From contig JANXNI010000055.1 of the NCBI GenBank assembly GCA_025354165.1, forward strand, positions 1 through 34,103: a stretch of 34,103 nt of DNA. Direction: 5' to 3'. The notes beneath the pieces were generated by a model. That model saw nothing but the letters and a program-made list of their open reading frames with translations. It was not told the origin of the DNA and made no database searches. A program made the position numbers and the translations under genes. Position 1 is the first letter of the stretch. Every line of letters starts with the position of its first letter. The stretch comes from Burkholderiales bacterium. Lineage in GTDB: Bacteria; Pseudomonadota; Gammaproteobacteria; Burkholderiales; Casimicrobiaceae. Positions 25,172 through 33,411 of this stretch are shown piece after piece.

Positions 25172-26005
25172 TTAAGCGGATTTGGTGCGCAGGCGAGTGA
25201 CAATTTCGCTTGTAAGTGGGGCCTGATTCATTGTGTAGAAATGAATGCCGGGCGCGCCACCATCGATGAGGCGCTGGCAGAGCTGCGTAATGACATCCGC
25301 GCCGAAGGCGCGAATCGACGCGCTATCGTCCATGAAGCCTTCCATCTTGAGCGCGATCCAGCGCGGCACGTCAATCGCGTCTTTCGCAGCGAAGCGGGCG
25401 ATCTTTGAGAAGTTGTGGAACGGCATGATGCCGGGCACGATCGGAATGGTCACGCCGCGCTTTCTGACTTCGTCAACGAAGTGAAAGTACGCATCGGCGT
25501 TGAAGAAAAATTGCGTGATCGCCGAGTGCGCGCCAGACTTTGCTTTGGTCACGAAATTATTGAGATCCTGCTCGGCGTAACGGCATTGTGGGTGGTACTC
25601 CGGGTAGGCCGCTATCTCAACGACGAAATCGTCGCTGTGATGCTCGCACACAAATCGCACGAGATCGGATGCATAGGCAAACTCGCCCACTGAAACGGTG
25701 CCGCTGGGCATATCGCCGCGCAGCGCGACGATTCGCTTGATACCCTTTTCTTTGTACAACGCAAGCGTTTCGGCAATGCTCTGCTTCGTCGCGCCGATGC
25801 AGGACAGATGTGGCGCAGCGGCATGGCCTGACTCGATGATTTCGAGCACTGTGGAGAGCGTTTTGTCGCGCGTGGAGCCGCCCGCGCCGTATGTGACGCT
25901 GAAAAACTCGGGGGATAACGCGCCGAGTTGTTGTGTGACGGCGCGTAATTTCACAGCGCCTTCCGGCGTGTTCGGCGGGAAAAATTCGAATGAAATATTT
26001 TTCAT
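25172..26005 (-). CDS. metF: 5,10-methylenetetrahydrofolate reductase
   Basis: A 277-residue FAD-dependent TIM-barrel enzyme that makes 5-methyl-tetrahydrofolate for methionine synthesis. Diagnostic blocks are SFEFFPPNTPEGAVKL, FFSVTYGAGGSTRDKTLS, HLSCIGATKQSI, RIVALRGDMPSG, VEIAAYPEYHP, ITQFFFNADAYFHFVDEV and VPGIMPFHNFSKI. No second domain is present, as normal for bacteria. It overlaps the TfoX-like gene upstream by 4 bp (ATGA) and lies a few genes downstream of ahcY, placing two steps of the methyl cycle together. Confidence 0.97.
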   Translation of the reverse strand: MKNISFEFFPPNTPEGAVKLRAVTQQLGALSPEFFSVTYGAGGSTRDKTLSTVLEIIESGHAAAPHLSCIGATKQSIAETLALYKEKGIKRIVALRGDMPSGTVSVGEFAYASDLVRFVCEHHSDDFVVEIAAYPEYHPQCRYAEQDLNNFVTKAKSGAHSAITQFFFNADAYFHFVDEVRKRGVTIPIVPGIMPFHNFSKIARFAAKDAIDVPRWIALKMEGFMDDSASIRAFGADVITQLCQRLIDGGAPGIHFYTMNQAPLTSEIVTRLRTKSA

Positions 26006-26397
26006 TTTGGAGGTATTTTCTTCTTTGTCTTCTTAGTGCTTTTCGTGGCTGCAGCGCGAAGCGCCGCCCCCCACGCATATTCGGCCCACGGCGCCATTAA
26101 TGCGGCTGATTCCATGGCGTCATCCGGCACGGTGTAGTAGCTCATGCTGCGCGGTTTGCCCGCCATGTCATAGGTGAATATCTGGCAGCCAGCTTGCTCG
26201 AATTCATTGCGCGATTCGTCATCGACCTTGAGCCAGAGTTGATCCATCGCGATGATGGCAAACGTCTTGCCGTCGATGGAAAAGCCGGTGCCACCGAACA
26301 TTCGTTTTGCTACGATTCCTGTGAGACCCGCATGAGGCACCAGTGAAGCGAAAAGCTCGATGCAATAGTCGCGAAATTCATCTTTTTGCGAGCTCAT
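26002..26397 (-). CDS. TfoX/Sxy N-terminal-domain protein
   Basis: A 131-residue protein. The TfoX N-terminal domain is recognisable: IVAKRMFGGTGFSIDGKTFA, IIAMDQLWLKVDDESR, FTYDMAGKPRSMSYYTVPDD and a C-terminal Lys-rich tail (TKSTKKTKKKIPPK). Only the N-terminal domain is present, so it is shorter than full-length TfoX/Sxy competence regulators, and a role in competence should not be assumed. It overlaps tlyA (upstream) and metF (downstream) by 4 bp each, so the three are translationally coupled. Confidence 0.9.
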   Translation of the reverse strand: MSSQKDEFRDYCIELFASLVPHAGLTGIVAKRMFGGTGFSIDGKTFAIIAMDQLWLKVDDESRNEFEQAGCQIFTYDMAGKPRSMSYYTVPDDAMESAALMAPWAEYAWGAALRAAATKSTKKTKKKIPPK

Positions 26398-27131
26398 TTT
26401 TCTGCTTTCGCGAACACAAAAAATTCGCGGTTGCCGTCGCCGCCTGTGATCGAACTGCCGAAGTAATCAAGCACGTTAAGGCCCGATTCCGCGCACGCTT
26501 TTCGGATGTTTTTTTCAACGGTTGCATAGAGCGATTCATCGCGAACGATACCGCCACGCGCCAGATTGTCAGCGCCCACTTCAAACTGCGGTTTGACCAG
26601 CGACAACACATGTCCGCCTTCGCTCAAAAGAGCGCGCCATTGTGGCAACACTTTCGTTAGCGAAATAAATGACACATCTGCCACGATCAGATCGAAGGGT
26701 TCGCCGACGTTTTGCAACGCGCGGGCGTTCACGCCTTCGATACAGGTAACCCGCGAATCGCTACGAATCTTCGCGTGCAATTGATCGTGTCCCACATCAA
26801 CGCCAACGACATGCAAAGCACCCCGTTGCAACAGGCAATCGGTGAAACCGCCTGTCGATTGACCCACATCCAGGCAACGAAAATTATTGACGTCGAGTGC
26901 AACATGCGTGAGAGCACCGTCGAGTTTCAGTCCGCCGCGAGACACGTAGCGGTCCAGGTCGCTGGCCTCGACTTGCAGCTCGGCGTCGTCGTGAACGGTA
27001 GCGCTTGGTTTGGTCAGCGCAACTTTTGCAGCGCCTGCAACCGCGAAAACATGCCCCGCGGCAATCAGGCGTTGCGCTGCAGTGCGCGAAGGCGCAAGCC
27101 CCCGCTCAACGAGCAACACGTCGGCGCGCAT
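26394..27131 (-). CDS. tlyA: TlyA family rRNA 2'-O-methyltransferase / putative hemolysin
   Basis: A 245-residue protein. An N-terminal S4 RNA-binding domain (MRADVLLVERGLAPSRTAAQ) is joined to an FtsJ-type SAM-dependent methyltransferase (YVSRGGLKLDGAL, CLDVGQSTGGFTDCLLQRGA, LIVADVSFISL, LVKPQFEVG). In mycobacteria TlyA methylates 16S and 23S rRNA cytidines; substrate specificity here is inferred. The SAM motif normally reads GASTGGF; here it is GQSTGGF. Its SAH by-product would feed the nearby AhcY. It overlaps the TfoX-like gene by 4 bp. Confidence 0.93.
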   Translation of the reverse strand: MRADVLLVERGLAPSRTAAQRLIAAGHVFAVAGAAKVALTKPSATVHDDAELQVEASDLDRYVSRGGLKLDGALTHVALDVNNFRCLDVGQSTGGFTDCLLQRGALHVVGVDVGHDQLHAKIRSDSRVTCIEGVNARALQNVGEPFDLIVADVSFISLTKVLPQWRALLSEGGHVLSLVKPQFEVGADNLARGGIVRDESLYATVEKNIRKACAESGLNVLDYFGSSITGGDGNREFFVFAKAEK

Positions 27132-27140
27132 GTCGAAAAA

Positions 27141-27503
27141 TTAAAGTGCTTTGGGCTTTTTGCCGAACGGAATAATCATCGACAACAGCCACGAGATCAA
27201 ACCGTAAAGCAGTCCGCCAAACACCGCGACCCAGAAGCCGTCCACCGAGAAACCGTTGAGTATCTTGCCAACCATCCAGAACAACAGGCCGTTGATCACA
27301 AGATAGAAAAAGCCGAGCGTCAGGATTGAGATGGGTAGCGTCAGCAAAGTCAACACCGGACGGATCAGTGTATTCACGGCGCCGAGCGCGAACGCTGCGA
27401 CGAGTGCCGAGAAGAAACTCGTCACCTTGATTTGCGGCATCAAGTACGCAACCGCCATCAGTGCGACAGCGTTCAGTACCCAGACGATGAGTAAGCGAAT
27501 CAT
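27141..27503 (-). CDS. Phage-holin-like (YvlD/DUF4 transmembrane) membrane protein
   Basis: A 120-residue, very hydrophobic protein with four predicted membrane segments. The ATG at 27503 (MIRLLIVWVLNAVALMAVAY) is preceded by GGAG at the right spacing. The pattern INTLIRPVLTLLTLPI-like (VNTLIRPVLTLLTLPISILT), LGFFYLVINGLLFWMV and WVAVFGGLLYGLISWLL is the phage_holin_4 / YvlD family. Despite the name it is chromosomal and no lysis genes are nearby. Function is unknown. It lies between ahcY and tlyA on the same strand. Confidence 0.88.
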   Translation of the reverse strand: MIRLLIVWVLNAVALMAVAYLMPQIKVTSFFSALVAAFALGAVNTLIRPVLTLLTLPISILTLGFFYLVINGLLFWMVGKILNGFSVDGFWVAVFGGLLYGLISWLLSMIIPFGKKPKAL

Positions 27504-27513
27504 GTTGTCTCCG

Positions 27514-27582
27514 GTAGGGTGAGCACCCTGTGCCCACCGTGTTGCGTTAACGCACGGCGTGGGCACGGAGTGCCCACCCTAC
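27514..27582. repeat. Large GC-rich inverted repeat between ahcY and the holin-like gene
   Basis: GTAGGGTGAGCACCCTGTGC (27514 onward) and the inverted arm ending GGGCACGGAGTGCCCACCCTAC (27563-27582) pair across a perfectly palindromic centre TGCGTTAACGCA (27543-27554). The whole unit of about 69 bp is a long imperfect hairpin. GTAGGGTGGGCAC-type arms are a known kind of extragenic palindrome in proteobacteria. It fills most of the 85-bp gap directly upstream of the holin-like gene's ribosome binding site and could act as a partial terminator after ahcY. Confidence 0.8.
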
Positions 27583-27588
27583 GAACGC

Positions 27589-29031
27589 TTAGTATCGGTA
27601 AGTATCTACCTTGTATGGTCCAGCCTTGCTAACGCCAATATAGGCCGCTTGCTCGGTCGTCAACTCGGTCAACATCGCGCCAACTTTTTTCAGGTGCAAA
27701 CGTGCAACTTTTTCATCCAGGTGTTTTGGCAACACGTAGACCTTGCCGTTTTCATACGCTTCAGGTTTGGTGAACAACTCCATCTGCGCAATCACTTGGT
27801 TAGCGAACGACGAGCTCATCACAAAGCTGGGATGCCCCGTGGCGCAACCGAGGTTGACCAGGCGTCCTTTAGCCAGCAACGTGATCTTTTTGCCGTCCGG
27901 GAAAATGATGTGATCGACTTGTGGCTTGATCTCGTCCCACGTGCATTTTTCGAGCGAGGCGACGTCGATTTCGTTGTCGAAGTGGCCGATGTTGCAGACG
28001 ATGGCTTCGTCTTTCATCGCCGCCATGTGCTCGTAGCGAATCACGCTCTTGTTACCGGTCGCGGACACGAAAATGTCGCACTTGTCAGCGGCATATTCCA
28101 TCGTCACCACTTTGAAGCCTTCCATCGCGGCTTGCAACGCGTTGATCGGGTCGATCTCGGTCACCCACACCTGAGCGGACAGCGCACGCAATGCCTGCGC
28201 CGAGCCTTTACCCACATCGCCATAACCTGCAACGCAAGCCACTTTGCCGGCAATCATCACATCGGTCGCGCGCTTGATGCTGTCAACCAGCGATTCGCGG
28301 CAGCCGTACAGGTTGTCAAACTTGCTCTTGGTGACCGAATCGTTGACGTTAATGGCGCGGAACAGCAGCGTGCCTTTGGCGCTCATTTCGTTCAGGCGAT
28401 GTACGCCAGTCGTCGTCTCTTCGGTAACGCCGATGATGTGTTTTGCTTTGCGCTCGTACCAGGTTGGATCAACTGCGAGCTTCGCTTTAATCGCGGCGTA
28501 CAGGCAGGATTCTTCTTCCGAAGTCGGGTTCGCGATGAGCGACGCGTCTTTCGCCGCGAGCTGACCGAGATGCATGAGCAACGTCGCGTCGCCGCCGTCA
28601 TCGAGGATCATGTTCGGGCCTTCGCCGTCGGAGCCTTTTGCGCCGAATTCGAAGATACGGTGGGTGTAGTCCCAGTATTCAGCGAGCGTTTCGCCCTTGG
28701 TGGCGAACACGGGTGTGCCGCGCGCCGCCAATGCTGCCGCAGCATGGTCTTGCGTCGAGAAAATATTGCACGAGGCCCAGCGCACGCTGGCACCGAGCGC
28801 TTGAAGCGTCTCGACCAAAACGGCGGTCTGGATCGTCATGTGGATCGAGCCGGTGATGCGCGCGCCCTTGAGCGGCTGGGCAGCGGTGAATTCCTCGCGG
28901 ATCGCCATCAGCCCCGGCATTTCGGTCTCGGCAATCTTGACTTCTTTGCGACCCCATTCGGCCAGCGAGAGGTCGGCAATCACGTAATCAGCGAAGTTGG
29001 TAAATACAGCTTTATCAGCAACAGCGTTCAT
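27589..29031 (-). CDS. ahcY: Adenosylhomocysteinase (SAH hydrolase)
   Basis: A 480-residue protein. It splits S-adenosylhomocysteine into adenosine and homocysteine, relieving inhibition of methyltransferases. The start chosen is ATG at 29031 ([20 protein letters not shown]), five bases after GGAG; a GTG two codons earlier lies too close to the ribosome binding site. Family blocks are [20 protein letters not shown]-like ([19 protein letters not shown]), [13 protein letters not shown], the NAD-binding [30 protein letters not shown] and the C-terminal [12 protein letters not shown]. An SAH riboswitch precedes it (29098-29220). Confidence 0.98.
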   Translation of the reverse strand: MNAVADKAVFTNFADYVIADLSLAEWGRKEVKIAETEMPGLMAIREEFTAAQPLKGARITGSIHMTIQTAVLVETLQALGASVRWASCNIFSTQDHAAAALAARGTPVFATKGETLAEYWDYTHRIFEFGAKGSDGEGPNMILDDGGDATLLMHLGQLAAKDASLIANPTSEEESCLYAAIKAKLAVDPTWYERKAKHIIGVTEETTTGVHRLNEMSAKGTLLFRAINVNDSVTKSKFDNLYGCRESLVDSIKRATDVMIAGKVACVAGYGDVGKGSAQALRALSAQVWVTEIDPINALQAAMEGFKVVTMEYAADKCDIFVSATGNKSVIRYEHMAAMKDEAIVCNIGHFDNEIDVASLEKCTWDEIKPQVDHIIFPDGKKITLLAKGRLVNLGCATGHPSFVMSSSFANQVIAQMELFTKPEAYENGKVYVLPKHLDEKVARLHLKKVGAMLTELTTEQAAYIGVSKAGPYKVDTYRY

Positions 29032-29097
29032 AGTCACTCCAATTTAATTGGGCGACACGCGGGGGCAACGTTAGGGGGTGCAGGCGGATAGCCCGAA

Positions 29098-29220
29098 GCT
29101 CGCAAGCGTTGTGACCCGGATGTCACCAAAACTGCGAGCGCGGTTGGAAAAAGCTTGTTCGAGCCTAGCCAGCCGTCTGTGGTTTTTCCACCGATGCTGG
29201 TTGCAACGCTCCTCGAACAA
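29098..29220 (-). promoter_or_regulatory. S-adenosylhomocysteine (SAH) riboswitch controlling ahcY
   Basis: On the reverse strand the leader reads TTGTTCGAGGAGCGTTGCAA, and its 9-nt 5' arm TTGTTCGAG (29212-29220) pairs perfectly with CTCGAACAA (29155-29163) to close P1. The signature GAGGAGCG(U/C)UGCAAC and the 3' GGCUAGGCUCGAAC match the known SAH aptamer (GAGGAGCGCUGCAA ... CCAGGCUCG). The pseudoknot is present: AGCGTT (29205-29210 as AACGCT on plus) pairs with AACGCT (29105-29110). An inner hairpin CCAGC...GCTGG and a hairpin GGTGACATCCGGGTCAC lie between. SAH binding is known to raise ahcY expression in this class. Confidence 0.92.
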
Positions 29221-29225
29221 CACCG

Positions 29226-29231
29226 ATTTTA
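29226..29231 (-). promoter_or_regulatory. Candidate -10 box of the ahcY promoter
   Basis: TAAAAT on the reverse strand (29226-29231 as ATTTTA on plus) lies about 6-12 bp before the first base of the riboswitch P1 stem, the right place for a transcription start at about 29218-29220. No convincing -35 hexamer is seen at 16-18 bp, so the call rests mainly on position. Confidence 0.4.
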
Positions 29232-29311
29232 GCCCGAACCCGGCCGTTGCCGATGGTCCGTGCTGACGGCGCTTCGTTTACGCTTGCGCAATTACGACTC
29301 TTGTGCGCTCC

Positions 29312-30322
29312 ATGCCTGATTTTTGGTCTTCTACGGGCTACAAGCTCCTCGCCCGCTCCGGCGATGCGCTCGTCGTGACTGACGATTTTTTACGGGCGCT
29401 GTTTTTGCGGCCCGAGGTCGCGCCGATTGCGGAATCCTGCGCGGCTGAAATCAAGCTGCACGATGCGCTGCTCGCCGCGCCGCGGCGACCTGTCAGCACG
29501 GCGGAACTGCTGACCATCTCCGATGCCGACGCGCAGGCCAACTATCGCGTTTTGCTCAAATTCCGTGATCGCCTGATCGCGGCACCTACGCTGGAGGCCG
29601 CATATACCGGTCTGTTCAAGGGCGAAGGTGTGGACGTGCCGCCGCTCTTCGTGTTTCAGCTGACGCAGATTTTCCTGCGGCATATTTTGGGCGAAGACGC
29701 CGATCCGCTGGAAGCGCGTGTCGCTGAATGTCTGTTTCGTGTGCAAAAAATCAGCGTGCTGGAAGACGGTGCGGTGATGGCGGCCGACGAGGAAACCATC
29801 GAGATCTTCTCGGAGACAGGCGGTTTCGGCTCGCTCGGTGAATTGCTCAAAAAGCAGAATACGGCCACGCGATCCATCGATCTTGATGTGCTCTCGCCAG
29901 ATAACGCCGCGATCTACTGGGAGCGAGACGAACGCCACGACCTGGCCGTCAGCTTCAATCGTGGGCAACCGGCGCTTGATGCGCTGATGCGGGTGCTCGA
30001 GAAGTGGGTGGCGCATTTCCTCGGCGTTGAGGTCAGCATCGCCCATCGCCGCGAGATTGAAGACAAGCAATGGGTCTGGCACGTTGGGCTGGATGCCACA
30101 GCCAGCAGCGTGTTGAATGATCTTTACAACAACGCGACGGTCGAAGAAGCGCGCATGAATCGACTGCTTTGCCTGTTCGAGTTGCGCTTCAAGAATCCGT
30201 CGGACATGCGCCCCGCGATTGCCGGGCGACCGGTTTATCTCGCGATGGCGATGGATACTGACAACAAGCTGAAACTGAAACCTCAGAATCTTCTGCTCAA
30301 TCTTCCGCTGAATCGGGCGTAA
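29312..30322 (+). CDS. Conserved hypothetical protein, DUF6352-like
   Basis: 336 residues from ATG at 29312 (MPDFWSSTGYKLLARSGDAL); a GTG three codons earlier is possible. The N-terminal MPDFWxSxGYxLL and VVTDDFLRALFLRPEVAPIAE are reminiscent of a conserved betaproteobacterial family (DUF6352). No membrane segments, signal peptide or catalytic motif are visible. It is acidic and mostly helical by composition. It is divergent from ahcY, whose promoter region it shares (29221-29311), and lies 123 bp upstream of kup. Function is unknown. Confidence 0.8.
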   Translation: MPDFWSSTGYKLLARSGDALVVTDDFLRALFLRPEVAPIAESCAAEIKLHDALLAAPRRPVSTAELLTISDADAQANYRVLLKFRDRLIAAPTLEAAYTGLFKGEGVDVPPLFVFQLTQIFLRHILGEDADPLEARVAECLFRVQKISVLEDGAVMAADEETIEIFSETGGFGSLGELLKKQNTATRSIDLDVLSPDNAAIYWERDERHDLAVSFNRGQPALDALMRVLEKWVAHFLGVEVSIAHRREIEDKQWVWHVGLDATASSVLNDLYNNATVEEARMNRLLCLFELRFKNPSDMRPAIAGRPVYLAMAMDTDNKLKLKPQNLLLNLPLNRA

Positions 30323-30445
30323 GGTGCTAACGACGCGGGGTTTAGAGGGTTCGCGCCAAAAGATCGCCCCAAAACTTGCTGCATTGCACAAAAGCACTGG
30401 GAGAAGCATACAATCCGCGCTCTTGAACATGAAGATGAACCTCAC

Positions 30446-32362
30446 ATGAGTTCACACGCGGCAGGCAGCCACCCAGGCAAAAATGTCCGGGGGGCGCGGC
30501 TGGCGGCGCTGTCCCTCGGCGCTGTTGGCGTCGTTTATGGGGATATCGGCACGTCCCCGCTGTACACGCTGAAAGAAGTTTTTTTCAACGCGAATCACAG
30601 CATTCCACTGACCGAGGCCAACGTGCTCGGGCTGCTCTCGTTGATATTCTGGGTGCTCACCATCGTGGTGGCCATCAAGTACGCGTTCGTGATTTTGCGC
30701 GCAGACAATCAGGGCGAGGGCGGCACAATGGTGCTTCTGGCGCTGGCGCTGCGCGCGGTCAAGGCAGTGACGCAGCGGCGTTATCTGACGCTGCTCGGCA
30801 TCTTCGGCGTGGCGCTATTTTTCGGCGATTCGATTATCACGCCCGCAGTATCGGTGTTGGGCGCGATGGAAGGGCTCATCGAAATCAATCCCAAATTGCA
30901 ACCGGTGGTGGTGCCCGTCGCGCTGGTCATTTTGGCAGGCTTGTTCTACGTACAGGCGGGCGGAACCGGGCGCGTGAGCAAGTGGTTCGGGCCGATCATG
31001 GCACTTTGGTTTTTTGTGCTCGGCGCGCTGGGCATCTACCACCTGTCGTCGAACCTGGCCGTGTTCGCCGCGATCAATCCAATCTACGCGCTGTCGTTTC
31101 TTTCACACAACCCGAAGCTCGCGCTGGTGGTGCTCGGCTCGGCCGTGCTTGCGGTGACGGGTGCGGAAGCGGTCTATGCGGACATGGGCCACTTTGGCCG
31201 CAAGCCGATTCGCGTCGCGTGGTTTAGCTGGGTGATGCCGTCGCTGGTGCTCAATTACTTCGGCCAGGGCGCGCTGATCCTTAAAACCTGCGCCGGAGAA
31301 ACTGCGTGCAAGATGCACCCGTTCTACGATCAGGTGCCGCATTCGATGTTGATCCCGATGGTGATGTTCGCCGGTATCGCGACCGTGATCGCGTCGCAGG
31401 CGGTGATTTCCGGCGCGTTCTCGATTGGCCGACAGGCCATACAGCTCGGATTCTTGCCGCGCATGAAAGTGGTTCACACGTCGCACAAGAGCGAGGGGCA
31501 AATCTATTTGCCTGCCATCAACTGGACGCTGTTCATTCTGGTGTGCGTGGTGGTCATTGCCTTCCAGAGCACGTCGAATCTGGCGGCGGCGTACGGCTTG
31601 GCGGTGACCGGCGCGATGTTGATCGACACGGTGCTGTTCGCGGTGGTCGCGATTGGTTTGTGGAAGTGGAACAAGGTCGGTGCGTCGGCTTTGGTCGGGC
31701 TATTTTTGATCGTTGATCTGGCGTTGCTGGCGTCCACCGCAATCAAAGTGCCCGATGGCGGCTGGTTGCCGCTGGTCGTCGCGTTTTTGGTGCTGGTGTT
31801 CATGACGACATGGAAACGTGGGCGCAACCTGATGGCGGAGCAACGCCGCCAGATTGCCCTGCCGCTCGCCCCGATGATCACCGCGCTGGCGCGAGACGCC
31901 ACGCGGGTTCAGGGCACGGCGGTATTCATGACGTCGACGCCGGACGAAATGCCCGCTGCGATGCTGCACAACCTGAAGCACAACAAGGTGTTGCACGAGA
32001 AAAATATCGTGCTGCACGTGCACTTCCAGGACGTGCCGCTGGTAACTCGCGCCAAGCGCGTTCAGGTTGAGGACATGGGCAACGGCTTCTACAAAATGGT
32101 CGTGAACTACGGCTTCATGAATGCGCCTGACATTCCAAAAGCGCTCACCATCGCGGCAAAGGACCACAAGATCGATCTCGAGATGATGGACACCTCATTC
32201 TTCGTGTCGCGCGAAGTGCTGGTGGCGAATCCTTGTCAGCGTATTTCGGTCTGGCGGCAACGGCTGTTTAGCCTGATGGCGCGGAACGCGCAGTCAGCGA
32301 CCGCTTACTTTCAGATTCCGACAAATCGCGTGCTGGAGCTGGGTGCACAGGTGAAATTCTAG
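30446..32362 (+). CDS. kup: Potassium transport system protein Kup
   Basis: A 638-residue KUP/HAK/KT family potassium-proton symporter of the inner membrane. The N-terminus carries AALSLGAVGVVYGDIGTSPL and YTLKEVFF, the family signature, then about 12 membrane segments, including RADNQGEGGTMVLLALALRA, FGVALFFGDSIITPAVSVLG and TGAEAVYADMGHFGRKPIR. A cytoplasmic C-terminal domain follows (VFMTSTPDEMPAAMLHNLKH). The start at 30446 (MSSHAAGSHPGK) is the first ATG in frame with the signature. A weak promoter-like pair lies upstream (TTGCAC 30384-30389, TACAAT 30409-30414, spacer 19). Its stop codon directly precedes the palindromic element at 32363. Confidence 0.97.
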   Translation: MSSHAAGSHPGKNVRGARLAALSLGAVGVVYGDIGTSPLYTLKEVFFNANHSIPLTEANVLGLLSLIFWVLTIVVAIKYAFVILRADNQGEGGTMVLLALALRAVKAVTQRRYLTLLGIFGVALFFGDSIITPAVSVLGAMEGLIEINPKLQPVVVPVALVILAGLFYVQAGGTGRVSKWFGPIMALWFFVLGALGIYHLSSNLAVFAAINPIYALSFLSHNPKLALVVLGSAVLAVTGAEAVYADMGHFGRKPIRVAWFSWVMPSLVLNYFGQGALILKTCAGETACKMHPFYDQVPHSMLIPMVMFAGIATVIASQAVISGAFSIGRQAIQLGFLPRMKVVHTSHKSEGQIYLPAINWTLFILVCVVVIAFQSTSNLAAAYGLAVTGAMLIDTVLFAVVAIGLWKWNKVGASALVGLFLIVDLALLASTAIKVPDGGWLPLVVAFLVLVFMTTWKRGRNLMAEQRRQIALPLAPMITALARDATRVQGTAVFMTSTPDEMPAAMLHNLKHNKVLHEKNIVLHVHFQDVPLVTRAKRVQVEDMGNGFYKMVVNYGFMNAPDIPKALTIAAKDHKIDLEMMDTSFFVSREVLVANPCQRISVWRQRLFSLMARNAQSATAYFQIPTNRVLELGAQVKF

Positions 32363-32486
32363 ATTCAGCTTTGGTGTGACAGCACGCCTGCATTTGGGCT
32401 ATCGCTTCATTTGTGTAAATATCGACTATTTGCATTTCGCGCTGTTAGCCCCCATTGAGTGGTCATTTCGGCTCAAAGCTGATAAC
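32363..32486 (+). repeat. Dispersed palindromic intergenic element, copy E (fills the kup/transporter gap)
   Basis: 124 bp between the kup stop codon (ends 32362) and the stop codon of the convergent transporter gene (32487). The left arm ATTCAGCTTTGG (32363 on) matches the reverse complement of CAAAGCTGATAA (32474-32485). Inner blocks are CTGCATTTGGGCTA (32389-32402), the core AAATATCGACTATTTGCAT, GTTAGCCCCCATTGAG and GTCATTTC. It matches copy B closely in its right half. Sitting between convergent genes, its hairpin could serve as a two-way terminator. Confidence 0.75.
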
Positions 32487-33374
32487 TCATTTCATCGCCA
32501 GATTCTTTAAATGCGCATCTTTTCGCCGCCACAACAGCGCGAGGCTCATGCCGCTGACGATATGCCAGATGCCCCAAAGACTGGCGATGATCACCATGCC
32601 TAAATCTGAGTTGAATTGCAGCGCGATGATCCCCAGCGCGAGCCCAGAATTTTGCATGCCGCCTTCGATCATCACGGCGCGGCGATCGCGCTCCGACACG
32701 CCCATCGCAATACTGGTGATCCAGCCGGTGAACAGACCGAAGCCGTTGTGCAGAACCACAATGGCCAGCATTGGGAGCAACCCCAGCGTCAGCAATTGCC
32801 GCTCTTTGATCAGCCCAAGCACGATGAAGGCGAGCAGCGCGAACAGCGAGAAATTGGCCAGCGGCTTCTGAATCTTTGCGGTCAACGCCGGGAAACGATG
32901 TGCGCCAAACAGCCCGAGCGACATCGGAATTGCGAGCAGCAACAAGAGGCTCACCCAAAGCCCGGACACGTCAAGATTGAGTTCGCGCAACCAGCCGGCT
33001 GTCGCCGGATTCGTCGCGATCATCCAGCCGAAATTAAACGGCGTGGCGAACAGCGCGATGATCGACGCGACGGCGGAAATGCTGACCGACAACGCCGTGT
33101 TGCCGCGCCCAAAGTGCGTCACCACGTTGCTCAAGCTGCCGCCTGGACACGCCGCCACGAGAATCATCGCCGCCTCGACATTTGGCGGCAGATCGAGCAC
33201 CAGCGTCGCGAGCCACGTCCCGACGGGCAACAAAATAAATTGCGGGATCAGCCCGCAGATCACGGCCTTCGGCGTTTGCGCGACACGCTTGAAATCATCC
33301 AGCTTTAATTCCAGTGCGACCGAAAAAACCATCAGCGCGAGCACCAGGCTCAGCACCCATTGCTGTGTTGTCAT
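32487..33374 (-). CDS. Bile acid:sodium symporter (BASS/SBF) family transporter
   Basis: A 295-residue inner-membrane protein with 9-10 predicted membrane helices. The BASS fold is visible: VALELKLDDFKRVAQTPKAV, ILVAACPGGSLSNVVTHFGR with the conserved PGG-x-x-S-N motif, ALSVSISAVASIIALFATPF, and the EGGMQNSGLALGIIALQF motif (E-x-G-x-Q-N) that lines the sodium and substrate site. Substrate is unknown; members carry bile acids, pantoate or other organic anions. ATG at 33374 is preceded by a GGGGG ribosome binding site. It is convergent with kup. Confidence 0.92.
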   Translation of the reverse strand: MTTQQWVLSLVLALMVFSVALELKLDDFKRVAQTPKAVICGLIPQFILLPVGTWLATLVLDLPPNVEAAMILVAACPGGSLSNVVTHFGRGNTALSVSISAVASIIALFATPFNFGWMIATNPATAGWLRELNLDVSGLWVSLLLLLAIPMSLGLFGAHRFPALTAKIQKPLANFSLFALLAFIVLGLIKERQLLTLGLLPMLAIVVLHNGFGLFTGWITSIAMGVSERDRRAVMIEGGMQNSGLALGIIALQFNSDLGMVIIASLWGIWHIVSGMSLALLWRRKDAHLKNLAMK

Positions 33375-33411
33375 CGTTCCCCCTTTTTTTCAACTGTCGC
33401 GCAAATGACGG

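Noticed and set aside
26006-26100. A separate SAM or SAH riboswitch in front of metF
   Set aside because: metF overlaps the preceding gene by 4 bp and none of the signature motifs occur there.
27141-27503. Holin-like gene as a sign of a prophage
   Set aside because: The family is a common chromosomal membrane protein; no other phage gene is nearby.
27559-29091. A 510-codon open frame on the plus strand opposite ahcY
   Set aside because: ahcY on the other strand is unmistakable; the antisense frame has no recognisable domain and is a by-product of codon bias.
29390-30445. A 351-codon minus-strand frame opposite the DUF6352-like gene
   Set aside because: The plus-strand frame has the conserved MPDFW start and fits its neighbours; the antisense frame looks like a shadow.
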